64,000 nt of DNA. Source: CAVREM01 sp963728825. Its GTDB lineage: Bacteria; Acidobacteriota; Vicinamibacteria; Vicinamibacterales; CAVVIG01. The notes under the pieces are model-generated. The model saw only the letters and a program-made list of their open reading frames with translations. It had not been told where the DNA came from and did not search any database. Position numbers and translations under genes: made by a program. The stretch spans positions 310,001 through 374,000 of the forward strand of contig CAVSLA010000001.1 of assembly GCA_963728825.1 (NCBI GenBank). Direction: 5' to 3'. This document shows positions 7,892-16,665 of the stretch, piece after piece. The number at the start of each line of letters is the position of its first letter. Position 1 is the stretch's first letter.

Positions 7892-8863
7892 TCAACGAGG
7901 CTCGGGAATGCGGATCGTCGAGGTGACATCTGCCCGCCGGTAATCGTAGTAGTCGAGGGTGTAGCGCATGTCGAACTGCCCCACCGCCATCCCGACGGTA
8001 AATTGCATGTCGAGCGCGCGCGGCAGCCACACCTCCGGAAACATTTCGCCCATGGTCATGGAAGCGCGCATTTCTTCGACCTGGGCGAGCCAGCCGAGCG
8101 GCAGCGCGTTGACGGAAACCGAAATCGCCGACAGGGCGCTGCCGACGTTGTCGAAGGTGTACTTGAGAATCTGGTGCGTCGCCGGATCGATCCACAAGGT
8201 GACCAGCGACGCCTTGTTGATCACGCGCTGGACCTCCTGCCGGAGCGGCTCGGCCTGCTGCTCCCGCCGCCGCTGCTCGGCCCGCTCGGGCCGGTCGCTG
8301 CGGGATCGATCGTCGGCAAACAGCTGCGTCGGGTAGTACTCGATTTTGAGGACCTCGCGTCCCTCGAGCTGTTCGCGACCGACCAGGGCGTACTTGCCGG
8401 TCTCGAACTTGAAGCGCAGAAAATATGCCGAGGTGACGAACTGCGGCTCGCGCGGATCACCGATCGGACTGTCCGCTGGCTGCTCGCTCCGCCGTTTTTC
8501 GCGCTCCTGCTCGCGGCGGAGGAAGTCGGCCTCGAACTTCCGTCGATCGGCGTCGCCGATCTCGACACCGTTGAAACGGACCGGGCTTCGCACGAAGAAC
8601 CCGTCGCGCAGGTACCAGGTGAATTCGCGGCGCTCGCCCCAGATGACGTTGCGATCCGGGCCGCGCAGATCGAACACCTCCCGCTCGTCGAGGATGTACT
8701 GCTGCAGCCGCTGCCAGTTGTCGTCGCGCCGCGCCAGCACGCGCTGCATGAACGGGTCGAGGTCGCTCTGCGCAGCCATCGAAGGCAACCACAGGCAAAG
8801 CAGCGCGGCCGTCGCGGTGAGCGCCCTGGAGACTGCAGCCGATCCGGCTGTGGCGGGAAACAT
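7892..8863 (-). CDS. Exported protein of unknown function, LolA/MucB-like layout
   Basis: Not assigned to a named family. A signal peptide (TATAALLCLWLPSMAAQ) precedes a ~290-residue domain with alternating beta strands such as WGERREFTWYLRDGFFVRSP, REVLKIEYYPTQLF and ASLVTLWIDPATHQILKY. The phrase about how a coefficient is carried on to strands resembles the incomplete barrel of LolA/RseB-type lipoprotein carriers. A basic coiled insertion (REQEREKRRSEQ) interrupts it. It directly precedes, by 2 bp, the POTRA-barrel gene, which suggests that the two act together in the envelope. The function is inferred only from fold-like features and context. Confidence 0.6.
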   Translation of the reverse strand: MFPATAGSAAVSRALTATAALLCLWLPSMAAQSDLDPFMQRVLARRDDNWQRLQQYILDEREVFDLRGPDRNVIWGERREFTWYLRDGFFVRSPVRFNGVEIGDADRRKFEADFLRREQEREKRRSEQPADSPIGDPREPQFVTSAYFLRFKFETGKYALVGREQLEGREVLKIEYYPTQLFADDRSRSDRPERAEQRRREQQAEPLRQEVQRVINKASLVTLWIDPATHQILKYTFDNVGSALSAISVSVNALPLGWLAQVEEMRASMTMGEMFPEVWLPRALDMQFTVGMAVGQFDMRYTLDYYDYRRADVTSTIRIPEPR

Positions 8864-8879
8864 AGAGGATTAGACCGGA

Positions 8880-10718
8880 TCAGGCACCGAATTGTTCGGG
8901 ATCCCAGGTCAGACCCAGCTCGCTCGGCGGTGCCATGTAGCCGACGAGTGCTGACGCGGCCACGACCGCGGGGCTCGCGAGGTACCCCTCACCGCCCACG
9001 CCCATCCGATTCTGCCAGTTTCTGTTGAACGAGGTGATGGCGCGCTGGCCGGGCCGGAGTGCATCGGGTCCCTGACCGAAGCAGGGGCCGCACCACGACT
9101 CACGGATCAGACCGCCGACCGACCGAAACACGTCGCCAATCGACTCGCCGCCAAGGCGGGGATCTGGTCGCTCGATCAGGCGGCCGACGCCCCCGGATCC
9201 GGGGAAGACCACGAATTCCCGCGCGGTACGCGCGATTCCCTGATCGCGCGCGGCGCGGATGACCAGCGCGGCGCTGAGGAGATCGTCGTAGCTGCCGTTG
9301 GTGCAGGATCCGATCATCGCCTTGTCGAACTCGATGCGCTCGCGGGCGACTTCGGCGGCGGCGAACGCGTTGCCGGGACTGAACGGCTTGGCGACCATCG
9401 GCTGAACGCCGCTCAAGTCGATCGCCTCATCGATCTCGTAGATCGCGTCGGCGCCGGGGCTGAAGCGCGGATACGGCAGGTCCCTGATGCCCTTCGCGTC
9501 GTACCACTCATCGGTGAGATCGTCGGGCGCGAAGATGCCATTCAGCGCCTCGCCTTCGGCCATCATGTTGGCGATGGTATTGCGATAGACGATCGGCAGC
9601 TGGCGGTCGGCGTCGACGAGCTCCACCGACATGCCCTGGGACTGCGGCGCACCCCAGCGGCGCAGGAGCTCCAGCACGATGTCCTTGCCGCTCACCCACG
9701 GTTGCAGCGCGCCGGTGAAGACGACCCGCCGGGCCTTCGCGAGCGTGAAGTAGACGTAGCCGGTTGCCCAGCCGAACCCCAGCGTCGTCGATCCGACGCC
9801 GATCCCGACTGCGCCGTATGCCCCGTACGCCCGGCTATGAGAGTCGGCGCCCGGGATGAGCTGACCCGGGAAGATCAGTCCCTGTTCGGGAAAGTAGAAG
9901 TGAAAGATCCCGTCGCCGGGCGTGGCGTAGTACGGCTTCTGCAGGCCGTTGGCCCGCGCGAAGGCGCGGCCGATACTCGTCTGCTTCTCATCGTCGTCGC
10001 GGCCGGTGAAGACGAAGTGATCGTTGGCGATGGCGGCTTGGCGCGGATAGATCGTGTGGCCGCCGGTGATCTGGTTGAAGGTGTGAATCGCGAACGGCGC
10101 GGTGCCGTCCGAGGCCGGCAGCAGGTCGGCGAAGACGCGCAGTGTCGCGCCTGGCTTGACCTCGGCGTGCTTGTCGACGCGGTGCGCCCAGAGAATCTGC
10201 TCGGTCGAGGTCATCGTGCGAGCGAGAGCCGGTGGCGGCCATTCGATGCGTGGCGGGGTGTCGAGAGACGATCGGAACTCGCGCCGGCCTGCGGCGATGA
10301 TGCCGCCGGTGCGGCGGATTTCGTCTTCTTTGGGTGTCAGCGGCAGCGACTCGTAGGTCTTGCCCTGGGTTTCGTTGGTCAGGCGTCTCGTGACCGGGTC
10401 GAAGCTGAAGACGTCATCGTCGCGCGCGTCGGCCACGGCCTCCGGGCTTTGCGCAACCTCGAGGCCGAGATTGAGCGCGTTGCGGCGGAAGATGTCGCCC
10501 ATGTTGCTGCCGCAGACGACCACCAGCTGCAGGCCCGCCTCTTCGGCGACGCCCTTCAACCCCGCGGGACTCATCTCGCGCGACGAACCGATCGCAAACC
10601 GGTCGCCGGCCACCAGGAACGTTTCGCCGCGATGCACGCGCTCGCGGAAGTCGGGCATCAGATACCGGAAGGAACCGGCTTTCCATCGTTCGTCGAGGGT
10701 CTCGAGGCTTTCCGACAC
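8880..10718 (-). CDS. Aconitase-family hydro-lyase, permuted (swivel domain first); main part of a frameshifted gene
   Basis: The iron-sulfur hydro-lyase core is clear. GADSHSRAYGAYGAVGIGVG, IGSCTNGSYDDL and ESWCGPCFGQGPDAL supply the three cluster cysteines, and the N-terminal swivel domain contains GDRFAIGSSREMSPAGLK with the substrate-binding Arg. In most aconitases and LeuCD enzymes the swivel follows the catalytic domain; here it comes first, as in AcnB. The family interconverts hydroxy-di/tricarboxylates such as isopropylmalate, homocitrate or citrate; which one is not decidable. The frame continues upstream without a start as KKLDAIDTDQITPAADCV, the true beginning of the swivel domain, and joins the fragment at 10764-10923 after removal of one base. 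The GTG at 10718 is therefore not the natural start. Confidence 0.8.
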   Translation of the reverse strand: MSESLETLDERWKAGSFRYLMPDFRERVHRGETFLVAGDRFAIGSSREMSPAGLKGVAEEAGLQLVVVCGSNMGDIFRRNALNLGLEVAQSPEAVADARDDDVFSFDPVTRRLTNETQGKTYESLPLTPKEDEIRRTGGIIAAGRREFRSSLDTPPRIEWPPPALARTMTSTEQILWAHRVDKHAEVKPGATLRVFADLLPASDGTAPFAIHTFNQITGGHTIYPRQAAIANDHFVFTGRDDDEKQTSIGRAFARANGLQKPYYATPGDGIFHFYFPEQGLIFPGQLIPGADSHSRAYGAYGAVGIGVGSTTLGFGWATGYVYFTLAKARRVVFTGALQPWVSGKDIVLELLRRWGAPQSQGMSVELVDADRQLPIVYRNTIANMMAEGEALNGIFAPDDLTDEWYDAKGIRDLPYPRFSPGADAIYEIDEAIDLSGVQPMVAKPFSPGNAFAAAEVARERIEFDKAMIGSCTNGSYDDLLSAALVIRAARDQGIARTAREFVVFPGSGGVGRLIERPDPRLGGESIGDVFRSVGGLIRESWCGPCFGQGPDALRPGQRAITSFNRNWQNRMGVGGEGYLASPAVVAASALVGYMAPPSELGLTWDPEQFGA

Positions 10719-10763
10719 GCAGTCGGCGGCCGGGGTGATCTGATCCGTGTCGATCGCATCGAG

Positions 10764-10923
10764 CTTTTTCCGTTTTCCCGGGTACTTTCAGATCCCAGAA
10801 GATGAGCGCCCGGCCGCGAATGATCGCCGAGGAGGCCGATGGGTCGCGGCTGACGGTGGCGGATCGGTCGAGCCCGGCCCGGGACGCGGCCGCCTTGAGC
10901 GTCGCCGCACGGATCGTGTGCAT
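10764..10923 (-). pseudogene. N-terminal fragment of the aconitase-family gene, out of frame by one base
   Basis: From the ATG at 10923 this frame reads MHTIRAATLKAAASRAG and then IIRGRALIFWDLKVPGKTEK, typical of a domain start, before running into unrelated sequence. Dropping one A from the A5 run (plus-strand T5, 10765-10769) joins it to LDAIDTDQITPAAD, the swivel motif. The repaired gene (8880-10923) would have 681 codons, and its length fits exactly one surplus base. Whether the indel is real or an assembly error cannot be told here. Confidence 0.75.
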
Positions 10924-11004
10924 CACCCCTATGTTAGAACGGCCCTTCACACTTCTGCCGCCCCCCTTTCCTCTGAAAAAACGCTGGTATGATGGGTGGA
11001 ACCC

Positions 11005-11439
11005 ATGTCCGAGCTCAAAGACGCGACGCCGCACCACAGCTCGTACTCGGAGGCGGTGACCAATAACGTCCGGGTCGAGGTCGAGTCGGAGCACGTGCCG
11101 CAGCAAGCCAGTGCTCAGGCGTTTGCGCTCAACGGTCAGTGGCTGTTCCACTACACGGTGCGGATCACGAACGAAGGCGACGAAACGGTGCAGCTTCTCA
11201 GCCGGCACTGGATCATCACGCACGGCAACGGCCGCACCGAGGAGGTCAAAGGCCCGGGCGTGGTCGGCGAACAGCCGGTGCTGGCGCCGGGCGAGTCGTT
11301 TCAGTACACCTCGCGCTGTCTCCTGGCGACTCCCAGGGGATCGATGCGGGGCACCTATCAGATGGTGGCGGAAGACGGGACCTACTTCGACGTAGAGATT
11401 GCCCCCTTTACGCTCCACGAGGTCTACACCGTTCACTAA
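11005..11439 (+). CDS. apaG: ApaG-domain protein
   Basis: The product is 144 residues of fibronectin-III-like sandwich with the ApaG hallmarks: NNVRVEVESEHVPQQAS, FALNGQWLFHYTVRITNEG, LLSRHWIITHGNGRTEEVKG, GVVGEQPVLAPGESFQYTS and MRGTYQMVAEDGTYFDVEI. ApaG is linked genetically to cobalt/magnesium resistance and Ap4A metabolism in enterobacteria, but its biochemical activity is unsettled. The glycine-rich GNGRTEEVKGPGVVGEQ loop is the family's phosphate-binding-like motif. The ATG at 11005 follows a purine-rich GGTGGA. It is divergent from the aconitase-family gene with only 81 bp between starts. Confidence 0.9.
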   Translation: MSELKDATPHHSSYSEAVTNNVRVEVESEHVPQQASAQAFALNGQWLFHYTVRITNEGDETVQLLSRHWIITHGNGRTEEVKGPGVVGEQPVLAPGESFQYTSRCLLATPRGSMRGTYQMVAEDGTYFDVEIAPFTLHEVYTVH

Positions 11440-11499
11440 AAGAGGTCCTGGGCTTCTTCCCCCCACGCGGTTTCTCGCCATCTTTTTAACCTGAGCTAT

Positions 11500-11514
11500 T
11501 GGCATAGCGGTTGC
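11500..11514 (+). promoter_or_regulatory. Sigma-54 (-24/-12) promoter
   Basis: TGGCATAGCGGTTGC matches TGGCAC-N5-TTGC with exact spacing and one mismatch. The predicted start near 11526 gives a 22-nt leader that contains GGAGG (11537-11541) just before the ATG at 11548. A gene under such a promoter would need RpoN and an enhancer-binding activator, neither of which is in the window. Confidence 0.65.
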
Positions 11515-11547
11515 CCCCGATAGGACATAGCAGTACGGAGGCGACAC

Positions 11548-12462
11548 ATGTCACGGCCGCTGTCGAAGTTCGTCTGGACGTTCTCTTTCCTGGCCTGCGC
11601 GGTTGTGCCCGCTTCGGCACAGAGCCGCGCCGGCCTGACCTGCGATCCAGGCGCGCTCGATCCTGACAGCTACGCGCTGACCACGCGCGCCGTCGCCGAG
11701 GTCGTCACGGAACAGCGAACGAGCTGGTGGGACGGCTTCTCCGTCGGGCGTCATGCCGCCGCTCTGCGGGACCTTCATTTCTCGGCGACGAGCGCTGCCG
11801 AGCATGCACTCAGGCTCGACAACCGCAATCTGCTCGCTCATGGGATTCTCGCGCGCCAGTACGTGGTCGTCGGCGAAGACGCCGAGTACGCGGACACCTC
11901 GTGGCGGGCGGTGCTGGACAACGGCGGTGCGGTGGTGTGGACGGCGACACTCTACGATGTCGACGTCAAAAGCTATTTCGTGCTGGCCTTCGACCGCAGC
12001 GCACTGCGCGTGTATCGCTACGGCGAGCTCGCCGGACCCTTCGAGAAGACGATGGGAATGCCAAAGTTCGTGGGCGCCGATCGCGAGCGGTTCTGGCGCG
12101 CGCATGCCGGCTGCATCGATCCCGGTGCCCGGCCCGAAGCGGTCATACCGTGGAGCGAGGTCCGCGAGATCAAAGGCGGCAACTGGGTACTGTGGTTCAA
12201 GCTGCACGACAAGGTGACGATCTCATCCGACAACGGCAAGCGGAAAACCCTGAACGAGATCAAGGTGAACCTCCACGGCGCGATGGGAACGGTCGATGTC
12301 AACGTCACCCACGACTCGCGCAATCCGGAGAACACCAGCATCCGGCCGGTTGGGATGGGGCCGTTCGACTACAACCTGCGGGTCCGTTACACGATCGCCA
12401 AACATGTCGACCCGGAGGGCCGCATCAAGCTGCCGAAGGCGTCCCGTTCCGCCGGCTGGTAG
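11548..12462 (+). CDS. Secreted protein of unknown function, likely sigma-54 controlled
   Basis: Not recognised. A classic signal peptide (FVWTFSFLACAVVPASAQ) is followed by a tetratricopeptide-like helical patch (TSAAEHALRLDNRNLLAHG, residues ~82-105), a central mixed region (DVKSYFVLAFDRSALRVYRY) and a C-terminal beta-rich part with WVLWFKLHDKVTISSDNGK and VKVNLHGAMG-like strands. Two cysteines (near residues 31 and 191) could form a disulfide. GGAGG lies 6 bp upstream of the ATG and a sigma-54-type promoter at 11500-11514 lies just before it, so expression may respond to nitrogen, envelope or surface signals. It ends 45 bp before the convergent recQ. Confidence 0.7.
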   Translation: MSRPLSKFVWTFSFLACAVVPASAQSRAGLTCDPGALDPDSYALTTRAVAEVVTEQRTSWWDGFSVGRHAAALRDLHFSATSAAEHALRLDNRNLLAHGILARQYVVVGEDAEYADTSWRAVLDNGGAVVWTATLYDVDVKSYFVLAFDRSALRVYRYGELAGPFEKTMGMPKFVGADRERFWRAHAGCIDPGARPEAVIPWSEVREIKGGNWVLWFKLHDKVTISSDNGKRKTLNEIKVNLHGAMGTVDVNVTHDSRNPENTSIRPVGMGPFDYNLRVRYTIAKHVDPEGRIKLPKASRSAGW

Positions 12463-12507
12463 GTCGCGTCGAGCCTGCCCCAGCCTTTCGAATCTCTGAG
12501 CGATCAG

Positions 12508-14376
12508 CTACCCCGGTTTACGGAAAATGCGAATCGCATCCAGAAAGGCGTCACCGAAGTCAGCTGCCTTCCGGACGCCGACGCCATAGATGTCGTGGAG
12601 ATCGTCGAGCGTTCGTGGACGACGATCTGCCATCTCCTGCAGCGTGCGATCGTGAAAGATGACGTAAGGCGGAACACCGCGCTGCCGCGCCAGTTGGAGA
12701 CGCACGTCGCGCAGGACGTCGAACAGCTCCGGATCGCTCGCCCGCACCTTGGCGCCGCGCTGGCGGCCGCGGGCCTTGAGCTTGGGCGGCACGATTTCGC
12801 GATACAGCGTGAAGCTGCCGCCGCCCTTCATCAGCGAGGCGCCGGTCGCCGTCAGCCGGAGGACCGGATACGGCTCCCCGTCTCTCAGCAGCAGGCCGTC
12901 GGCCACCATCTGCTCGATGAATCCGCGCACGGCTGAGGGTGATTCGTCTCTCAACAGGCCAAAAGTCGACAGGCGATCGTGCTGCTGCGCGGCGATCTTT
13001 TCGCTGGCGCGGCCCACCAGCACGTCGGTGACGTGACCGATCCCCCAGCCCTGTCTCAGACGGGCGACGCAAGACAGCACCTTCTGCGCGACGATCGTTG
13101 AATCGGCGACCGGATCGAGCTCCTTCAGACACCAGTCGCAGGCGCCACAGCTGCGCGCCTCGAAGGTCTCGCCGAAGTACTCGACGAGCGAGCGGTGCCG
13201 GCACCGTGTGCCGCACGCATACCGCTCCATGTCGCGCAGCAGCGCTTTGACAGTGTCGGTCAACTCGCCATTGGCGTCGAGCAGCTGCCGCCAGCGCGCG
13301 AAGTCATTCCCGGAGTAGATGAGCACGCATTCGGCGGGCAGTCCGTCCCGACCGGCCCGCCCCGACTCCTGCTGGTAGTGTTCGGGCGATCGGGGCGCGC
13401 CCGCATGAATCACGAAGCGGACATTCGACCGATCGATGCCCATCCCGAACGCCACCGTCGCGACCACGATGTCGACCTGCTCGTTCAGGAACGCTTCCTG
13501 GTGCTGCGCCCTGACCTCGTCAGGCAACCCGGCGTGATAGGGGGCCGCTCGGAAACCCTCTCCTGCCAGCCAGCCCGCGGTCTCTTCGACCTCCCGGCGG
13601 GACAAGCAGTAGATGATGCCGGCCTGGTCTTCATGGCGGGAGAGGACGCGCAGAATCTGGCGCCGCAGTTCCGCCCGACGAAGGACACGGTAGGTCAGGT
13701 TCGGGCGATCGAACGATCCGACGAGCACCAGCGGATCGCGCAGTCGAAGCTCGGTGACGATGTCGCTCCGGACGCGCTCGGTGGCCGTCGCGGTGAAGGC
13801 GTGCAGGGCGACGTCCGGAAACTCGTCGCGCAGACGCCCGAGCTGTCGGTACTCAGGCCGGAAGTCGTGTCCCCACTGGCTGATGCAGTGTGCCTCGTCG
13901 ATGGCGATGAACCGCAGGCCGCACTCGCGAAGCATTCGGCGCAGCCGGTCGCCGCCCTCGCCGACCAGCCGCTCTGGCGACACGTACAACAGTCGGCACC
14001 GATCGGCGCGAAGGCTCGCGATCACCTCGTCGCGCTGGCCGACGTTCAGCGTGCTGTTCAGATAGGACGCTGGCACGCCGTCAACGCGCAGTCCGTCGAC
14101 CTGATCTTTCATCAACGAGATGAGAGGGGAGACGACCAGTGCCACACCCTGGCGCCTCGAGGGCAACGGATCGGCCTCGACGATCGCCGGTGCCTGGAAA
14201 CAGAGCGACTTCCCGCCGCCGGTCGGCAGGACGACCACGCTGTCGCGTCGGTCGAGGACGGCGTGCATCGCCTCGCGCTGCAGCGGACGAAAATCAGAAA
14301 AGCCCCACACGCGGTGGAGCGCGTCCGTCAGCAGACGATCGGCCGAGGAGACCTGGATTGGGGCATTGTCTGACAC
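12508..14376 (-). CDS. recQ: RecQ-family ATP-dependent DNA helicase
   Basis: All superfamily-2 RecQ motifs are present: motif 0 FSDFRPLQREAM, Walker A PTGGGKS (residues 51-57), motif II AIDEAHCISQWGHDFR, GIIYCLSRREVEE, and QESGRAGRDG. The RecQ zinc site follows (CGTRCRHRS with SCGACDWC), then a winged helix and a C-terminal HRDC domain (ELFDVLRDVRLQLARQRG). The length of 622 aa is normal. The enzyme unwinds 3'-tailed duplexes in recombination and replication-fork repair. The start ATG at 14376 lies 15 bp after the ispG stop... upstream on the same strand, so the two may be co-transcribed. Confidence 0.95.
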   Translation of the reverse strand: MSDNAPIQVSSADRLLTDALHRVWGFSDFRPLQREAMHAVLDRRDSVVVLPTGGGKSLCFQAPAIVEADPLPSRRQGVALVVSPLISLMKDQVDGLRVDGVPASYLNSTLNVGQRDEVIASLRADRCRLLYVSPERLVGEGGDRLRRMLRECGLRFIAIDEAHCISQWGHDFRPEYRQLGRLRDEFPDVALHAFTATATERVRSDIVTELRLRDPLVLVGSFDRPNLTYRVLRRAELRRQILRVLSRHEDQAGIIYCLSRREVEETAGWLAGEGFRAAPYHAGLPDEVRAQHQEAFLNEQVDIVVATVAFGMGIDRSNVRFVIHAGAPRSPEHYQQESGRAGRDGLPAECVLIYSGNDFARWRQLLDANGELTDTVKALLRDMERYACGTRCRHRSLVEYFGETFEARSCGACDWCLKELDPVADSTIVAQKVLSCVARLRQGWGIGHVTDVLVGRASEKIAAQQHDRLSTFGLLRDESPSAVRGFIEQMVADGLLLRDGEPYPVLRLTATGASLMKGGGSFTLYREIVPPKLKARGRQRGAKVRASDPELFDVLRDVRLQLARQRGVPPYVIFHDRTLQEMADRRPRTLDDLHDIYGVGVRKAADFGDAFLDAIRIFRKPG

Positions 14377-14391
14377 AATCGCCTGACCCGA

Positions 14392-15624
14392 TTACTGACT
14401 CCGTCGTTTGTAATTGGTGGCGACGTAGCTGTCGACGAGACGCTGGAATTCGCCGGCCAGCTCGTCGTAGGTACCGCGCAGCGTGGCGACGTGCTCGCCG
14501 TCGATGTAGATCGGACAGTTCGGCGCCTCGCCCGTCCCCGGCAGGCTGATGCCGATGTTCGCCGCTTTCGATTCACCCGGTCCGTTGACGACACAGCCCA
14601 TCACGGCCAGCGTCATCGTCTCGACACCTTCGTAGCGCGTCTTCCAGTCCGGCATCTGCTCGCGGATGTAGTCCTGGGTCCGCTCGGCGAGCTCCTGGAA
14701 GGTCGTGCTGGTCGTCCGGCCGCAGCCCGGGCAGGCGGTGACGCTCGGCGAAAACGACCGGAGGCCGAGCGCCTGCAGCAGCTCGCAGGCGGCGTAGACC
14801 TCTTCGCGTCGATCGCCGTTCGGCCGCGGCGTCAGCGACACCCGAATGGTGTCGCCGATGCCTTCGTTCAGCAGCACGCCCATCGCCGACGCCGACCAGA
14901 CCAGCCCCTTGACGCCCATCCCCGCTTCGGTGAGTCCGAGATGCAGCGGCTGATCGGTGGCGCGCGCCAGCGCGCGGTAGACGGCAATCAGATCGCGGGG
15001 CCGCGACGTCTTGCACGAGATGATGATCTGGTCCTTGCGCAGCCCGCTCTCGATCGCCAGCGCGGTCGATTCGACCGCGGACAGAATCATGCACTCGTTG
15101 ATGATCTCTTCCGACGTCTTGCCGAGATTCCGATCGGTGTTCTCCTGCATCTTGGCGACCACCAGCTCCTGATTGAGCGAGCCGCCGTTGACGCCGATCC
15201 GCACCGGCTGGCCGCGCTCGACCGCCACCTTGCAGATCGTCGCGAACTGCTCGTCGCGGCGCCGGCCGGTGCCGACGTTGCCCGGGTTGATGCGGTACTT
15301 GTCGAGCGCGTCGGCGCAGTCCGGAAACTTCGTCAGCAGCAGGTGGCCGTTGTAATGAAAGTCACCGATGAGCGGTGCCGTGCAGCCGGCGTCCAGCATG
15401 CGGCGTTTGATCTCGGGCACCGCTGCCGCGGCTTCGGGAAGGTTGACCGTGACGCGCACCATCTCCGAGCCCGCCTCTGCGAGCTCGATGCACTGTGCGG
15501 CGGTCGCGCGCGCGTCAGCGGTGTCGGTCATCGTCATCGACTGGACGACGATCGGTGCGCCGCCGCCAACCTGCACGCGGCCGACCTGCACGCCAACGGT
15601 CTTGTGAAGCCTGATCAGTGACAT
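14392..15624 (-). CDS. ispG: 4-hydroxy-3-methylbut-2-enyl-diphosphate synthase (IspG/GcpE)
   Basis: This enzyme of the MEP isoprenoid pathway converts cyclic MEcPP to HMBPP with a [4Fe-4S] cluster. The TIM-barrel half contains VGGGAPIVVQSMTMTDTADA, LIGDFHYNG, KYRINPGNVG and RIGVNGGSLN. The C-terminal cluster domain has TACPGCGRTT and MGCVVNGPGES, giving the three cysteines. The 410-residue length is that of the short bacterial form. The ATG at 15624 (MSLIRLHKTVGVQVG) was chosen because the strand preceding the barrel starts there; the frame stays open further upstream without family similarity. recQ follows on the same strand. Confidence 0.96.
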   Translation of the reverse strand: MSLIRLHKTVGVQVGRVQVGGGAPIVVQSMTMTDTADARATAAQCIELAEAGSEMVRVTVNLPEAAAAVPEIKRRMLDAGCTAPLIGDFHYNGHLLLTKFPDCADALDKYRINPGNVGTGRRRDEQFATICKVAVERGQPVRIGVNGGSLNQELVVAKMQENTDRNLGKTSEEIINECMILSAVESTALAIESGLRKDQIIISCKTSRPRDLIAVYRALARATDQPLHLGLTEAGMGVKGLVWSASAMGVLLNEGIGDTIRVSLTPRPNGDRREEVYAACELLQALGLRSFSPSVTACPGCGRTTSTTFQELAERTQDYIREQMPDWKTRYEGVETMTLAVMGCVVNGPGESKAANIGISLPGTGEAPNCPIYIDGEHVATLRGTYDELAGEFQRLVDSYVATNYKRRSQ

Positions 15625-15660
15625 CTGGCAGCGGAATTTCTCATGATAGCATCGTGCCCC

Positions 15661-16638
15661 ATGCGCGCCATTGTCGTCCGCGAGTTCGGCGGTCCCGAGG
15701 TCATGCGTGTCGAAGAGCGTCCCACACCGAAGCCCGGGGCCGGCGAAGTACTGGTGCGCGTGCATGCCGCCGGCGTGAATCCGGTCGATGCCTACATTCG
15801 CAGCGGCACCTACGCGCGCAAGCCGGCGCTACCGTACATCCCTGGCTCGGACGGTGCCGGCGAGGTCGACAGCGTCGGCGCCAACGTCACCGGCTTCAAG
15901 CACGGCGACCGCGTCTACATCGCCAACGACAACCTCAGCGCCGGCGGCGCGGGCACCTACGCCGAGTATGCGATCTGCGCGACAACGCAGCTGCATCGGC
16001 TGCCGCCACGGATCACCTACGGACAGGGTGCCGCCCTCGGCGTGCCGTACGCGACTGCCTATCGTTCGTTGTTCCATCGCGCCGGCGCCCGGGCCGGCGA
16101 GACGGTGCTGGTGCATGGCGCCACCGGCGGAGTCGGCATCGCGGCGGTGCAGTTCTGCAAGATGCATGGCCTGCGCGTGTTCGCCACCGGCGGCACCGAG
16201 CGCGGTCTCGAGCTCGTTCGCGAGCAGGGCGCCGACGCGGTATTCAACCATCGTGAGGATGGGTATCTTCAGGCGATCATGGCCGCCACGGGCGGGCAGG
16301 GGCTCGACGTCGTCCTCGAGATGGCGGCGCACATCAATCTCGACAAGGACCTGTCGTTGCTCGCACGGAACGGCCGCGTCGTCGTCATCGGCAACCGCGG
16401 CCGCGTCGAGATCGACGCGCGGCAGACGATGGCGCGCGATGCGGCAATTCTCGGAATGACCCTCTTCAACGTCAGCCCCGCCGAGCTGACCGCCATCCAC
16501 GTCGCAATCGGAGCGGGGCTGGCGTGTGATGCGCTGCACCCGATTGTCGGCCGGGAGATGCCGTTGAGCGACGCCGCGCGCGGCCACGACGCGGTCCTCG
16601 AGCCGGGTGCGCTCGGCAAGATCGTGCTCGTCGTGTGA
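15661..16638 (+). CDS. NADPH:quinone oxidoreductase, zeta-crystallin type
   Basis: This is a zinc-free medium-chain reductase of 325 residues: GPEVMRVEERPTPKPGAGEV, VHAAGVNPVDAYIRSG and PGSDGAGEVDSVG form the substrate domain, and VLVHGATGGVGIAAVQ is the NADP-binding Rossmann loop. The catalytic zinc ligands of alcohol dehydrogenases are absent. The family reduces quinones or enals by one- or two-electron transfer in the cytoplasm. The ATG at 15661 (MRAIVVREFG) is the natural start; an in-frame ATG at 15643 adds six residues. It is divergent from ispG with 36 bp between starts. Confidence 0.9.
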   Translation: MRAIVVREFGGPEVMRVEERPTPKPGAGEVLVRVHAAGVNPVDAYIRSGTYARKPALPYIPGSDGAGEVDSVGANVTGFKHGDRVYIANDNLSAGGAGTYAEYAICATTQLHRLPPRITYGQGAALGVPYATAYRSLFHRAGARAGETVLVHGATGGVGIAAVQFCKMHGLRVFATGGTERGLELVREQGADAVFNHREDGYLQAIMAATGGQGLDVVLEMAAHINLDKDLSLLARNGRVVVIGNRGRVEIDARQTMARDAAILGMTLFNVSPAELTAIHVAIGAGLACDALHPIVGREMPLSDAARGHDAVLEPGALGKIVLVV

Positions 16639-16665
16639 TGAGCGTATGTAGCATTGGAGCAGCCT

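Noticed and set aside
10414..11547. A 377-residue minus-strand frame across apaG and the aconitase gene
   Set aside because: Only its middle (10764-10923) is real sequence, the N-terminus of the frameshifted aconitase-family gene; the rest opposes apaG or reads the enzyme out of frame.
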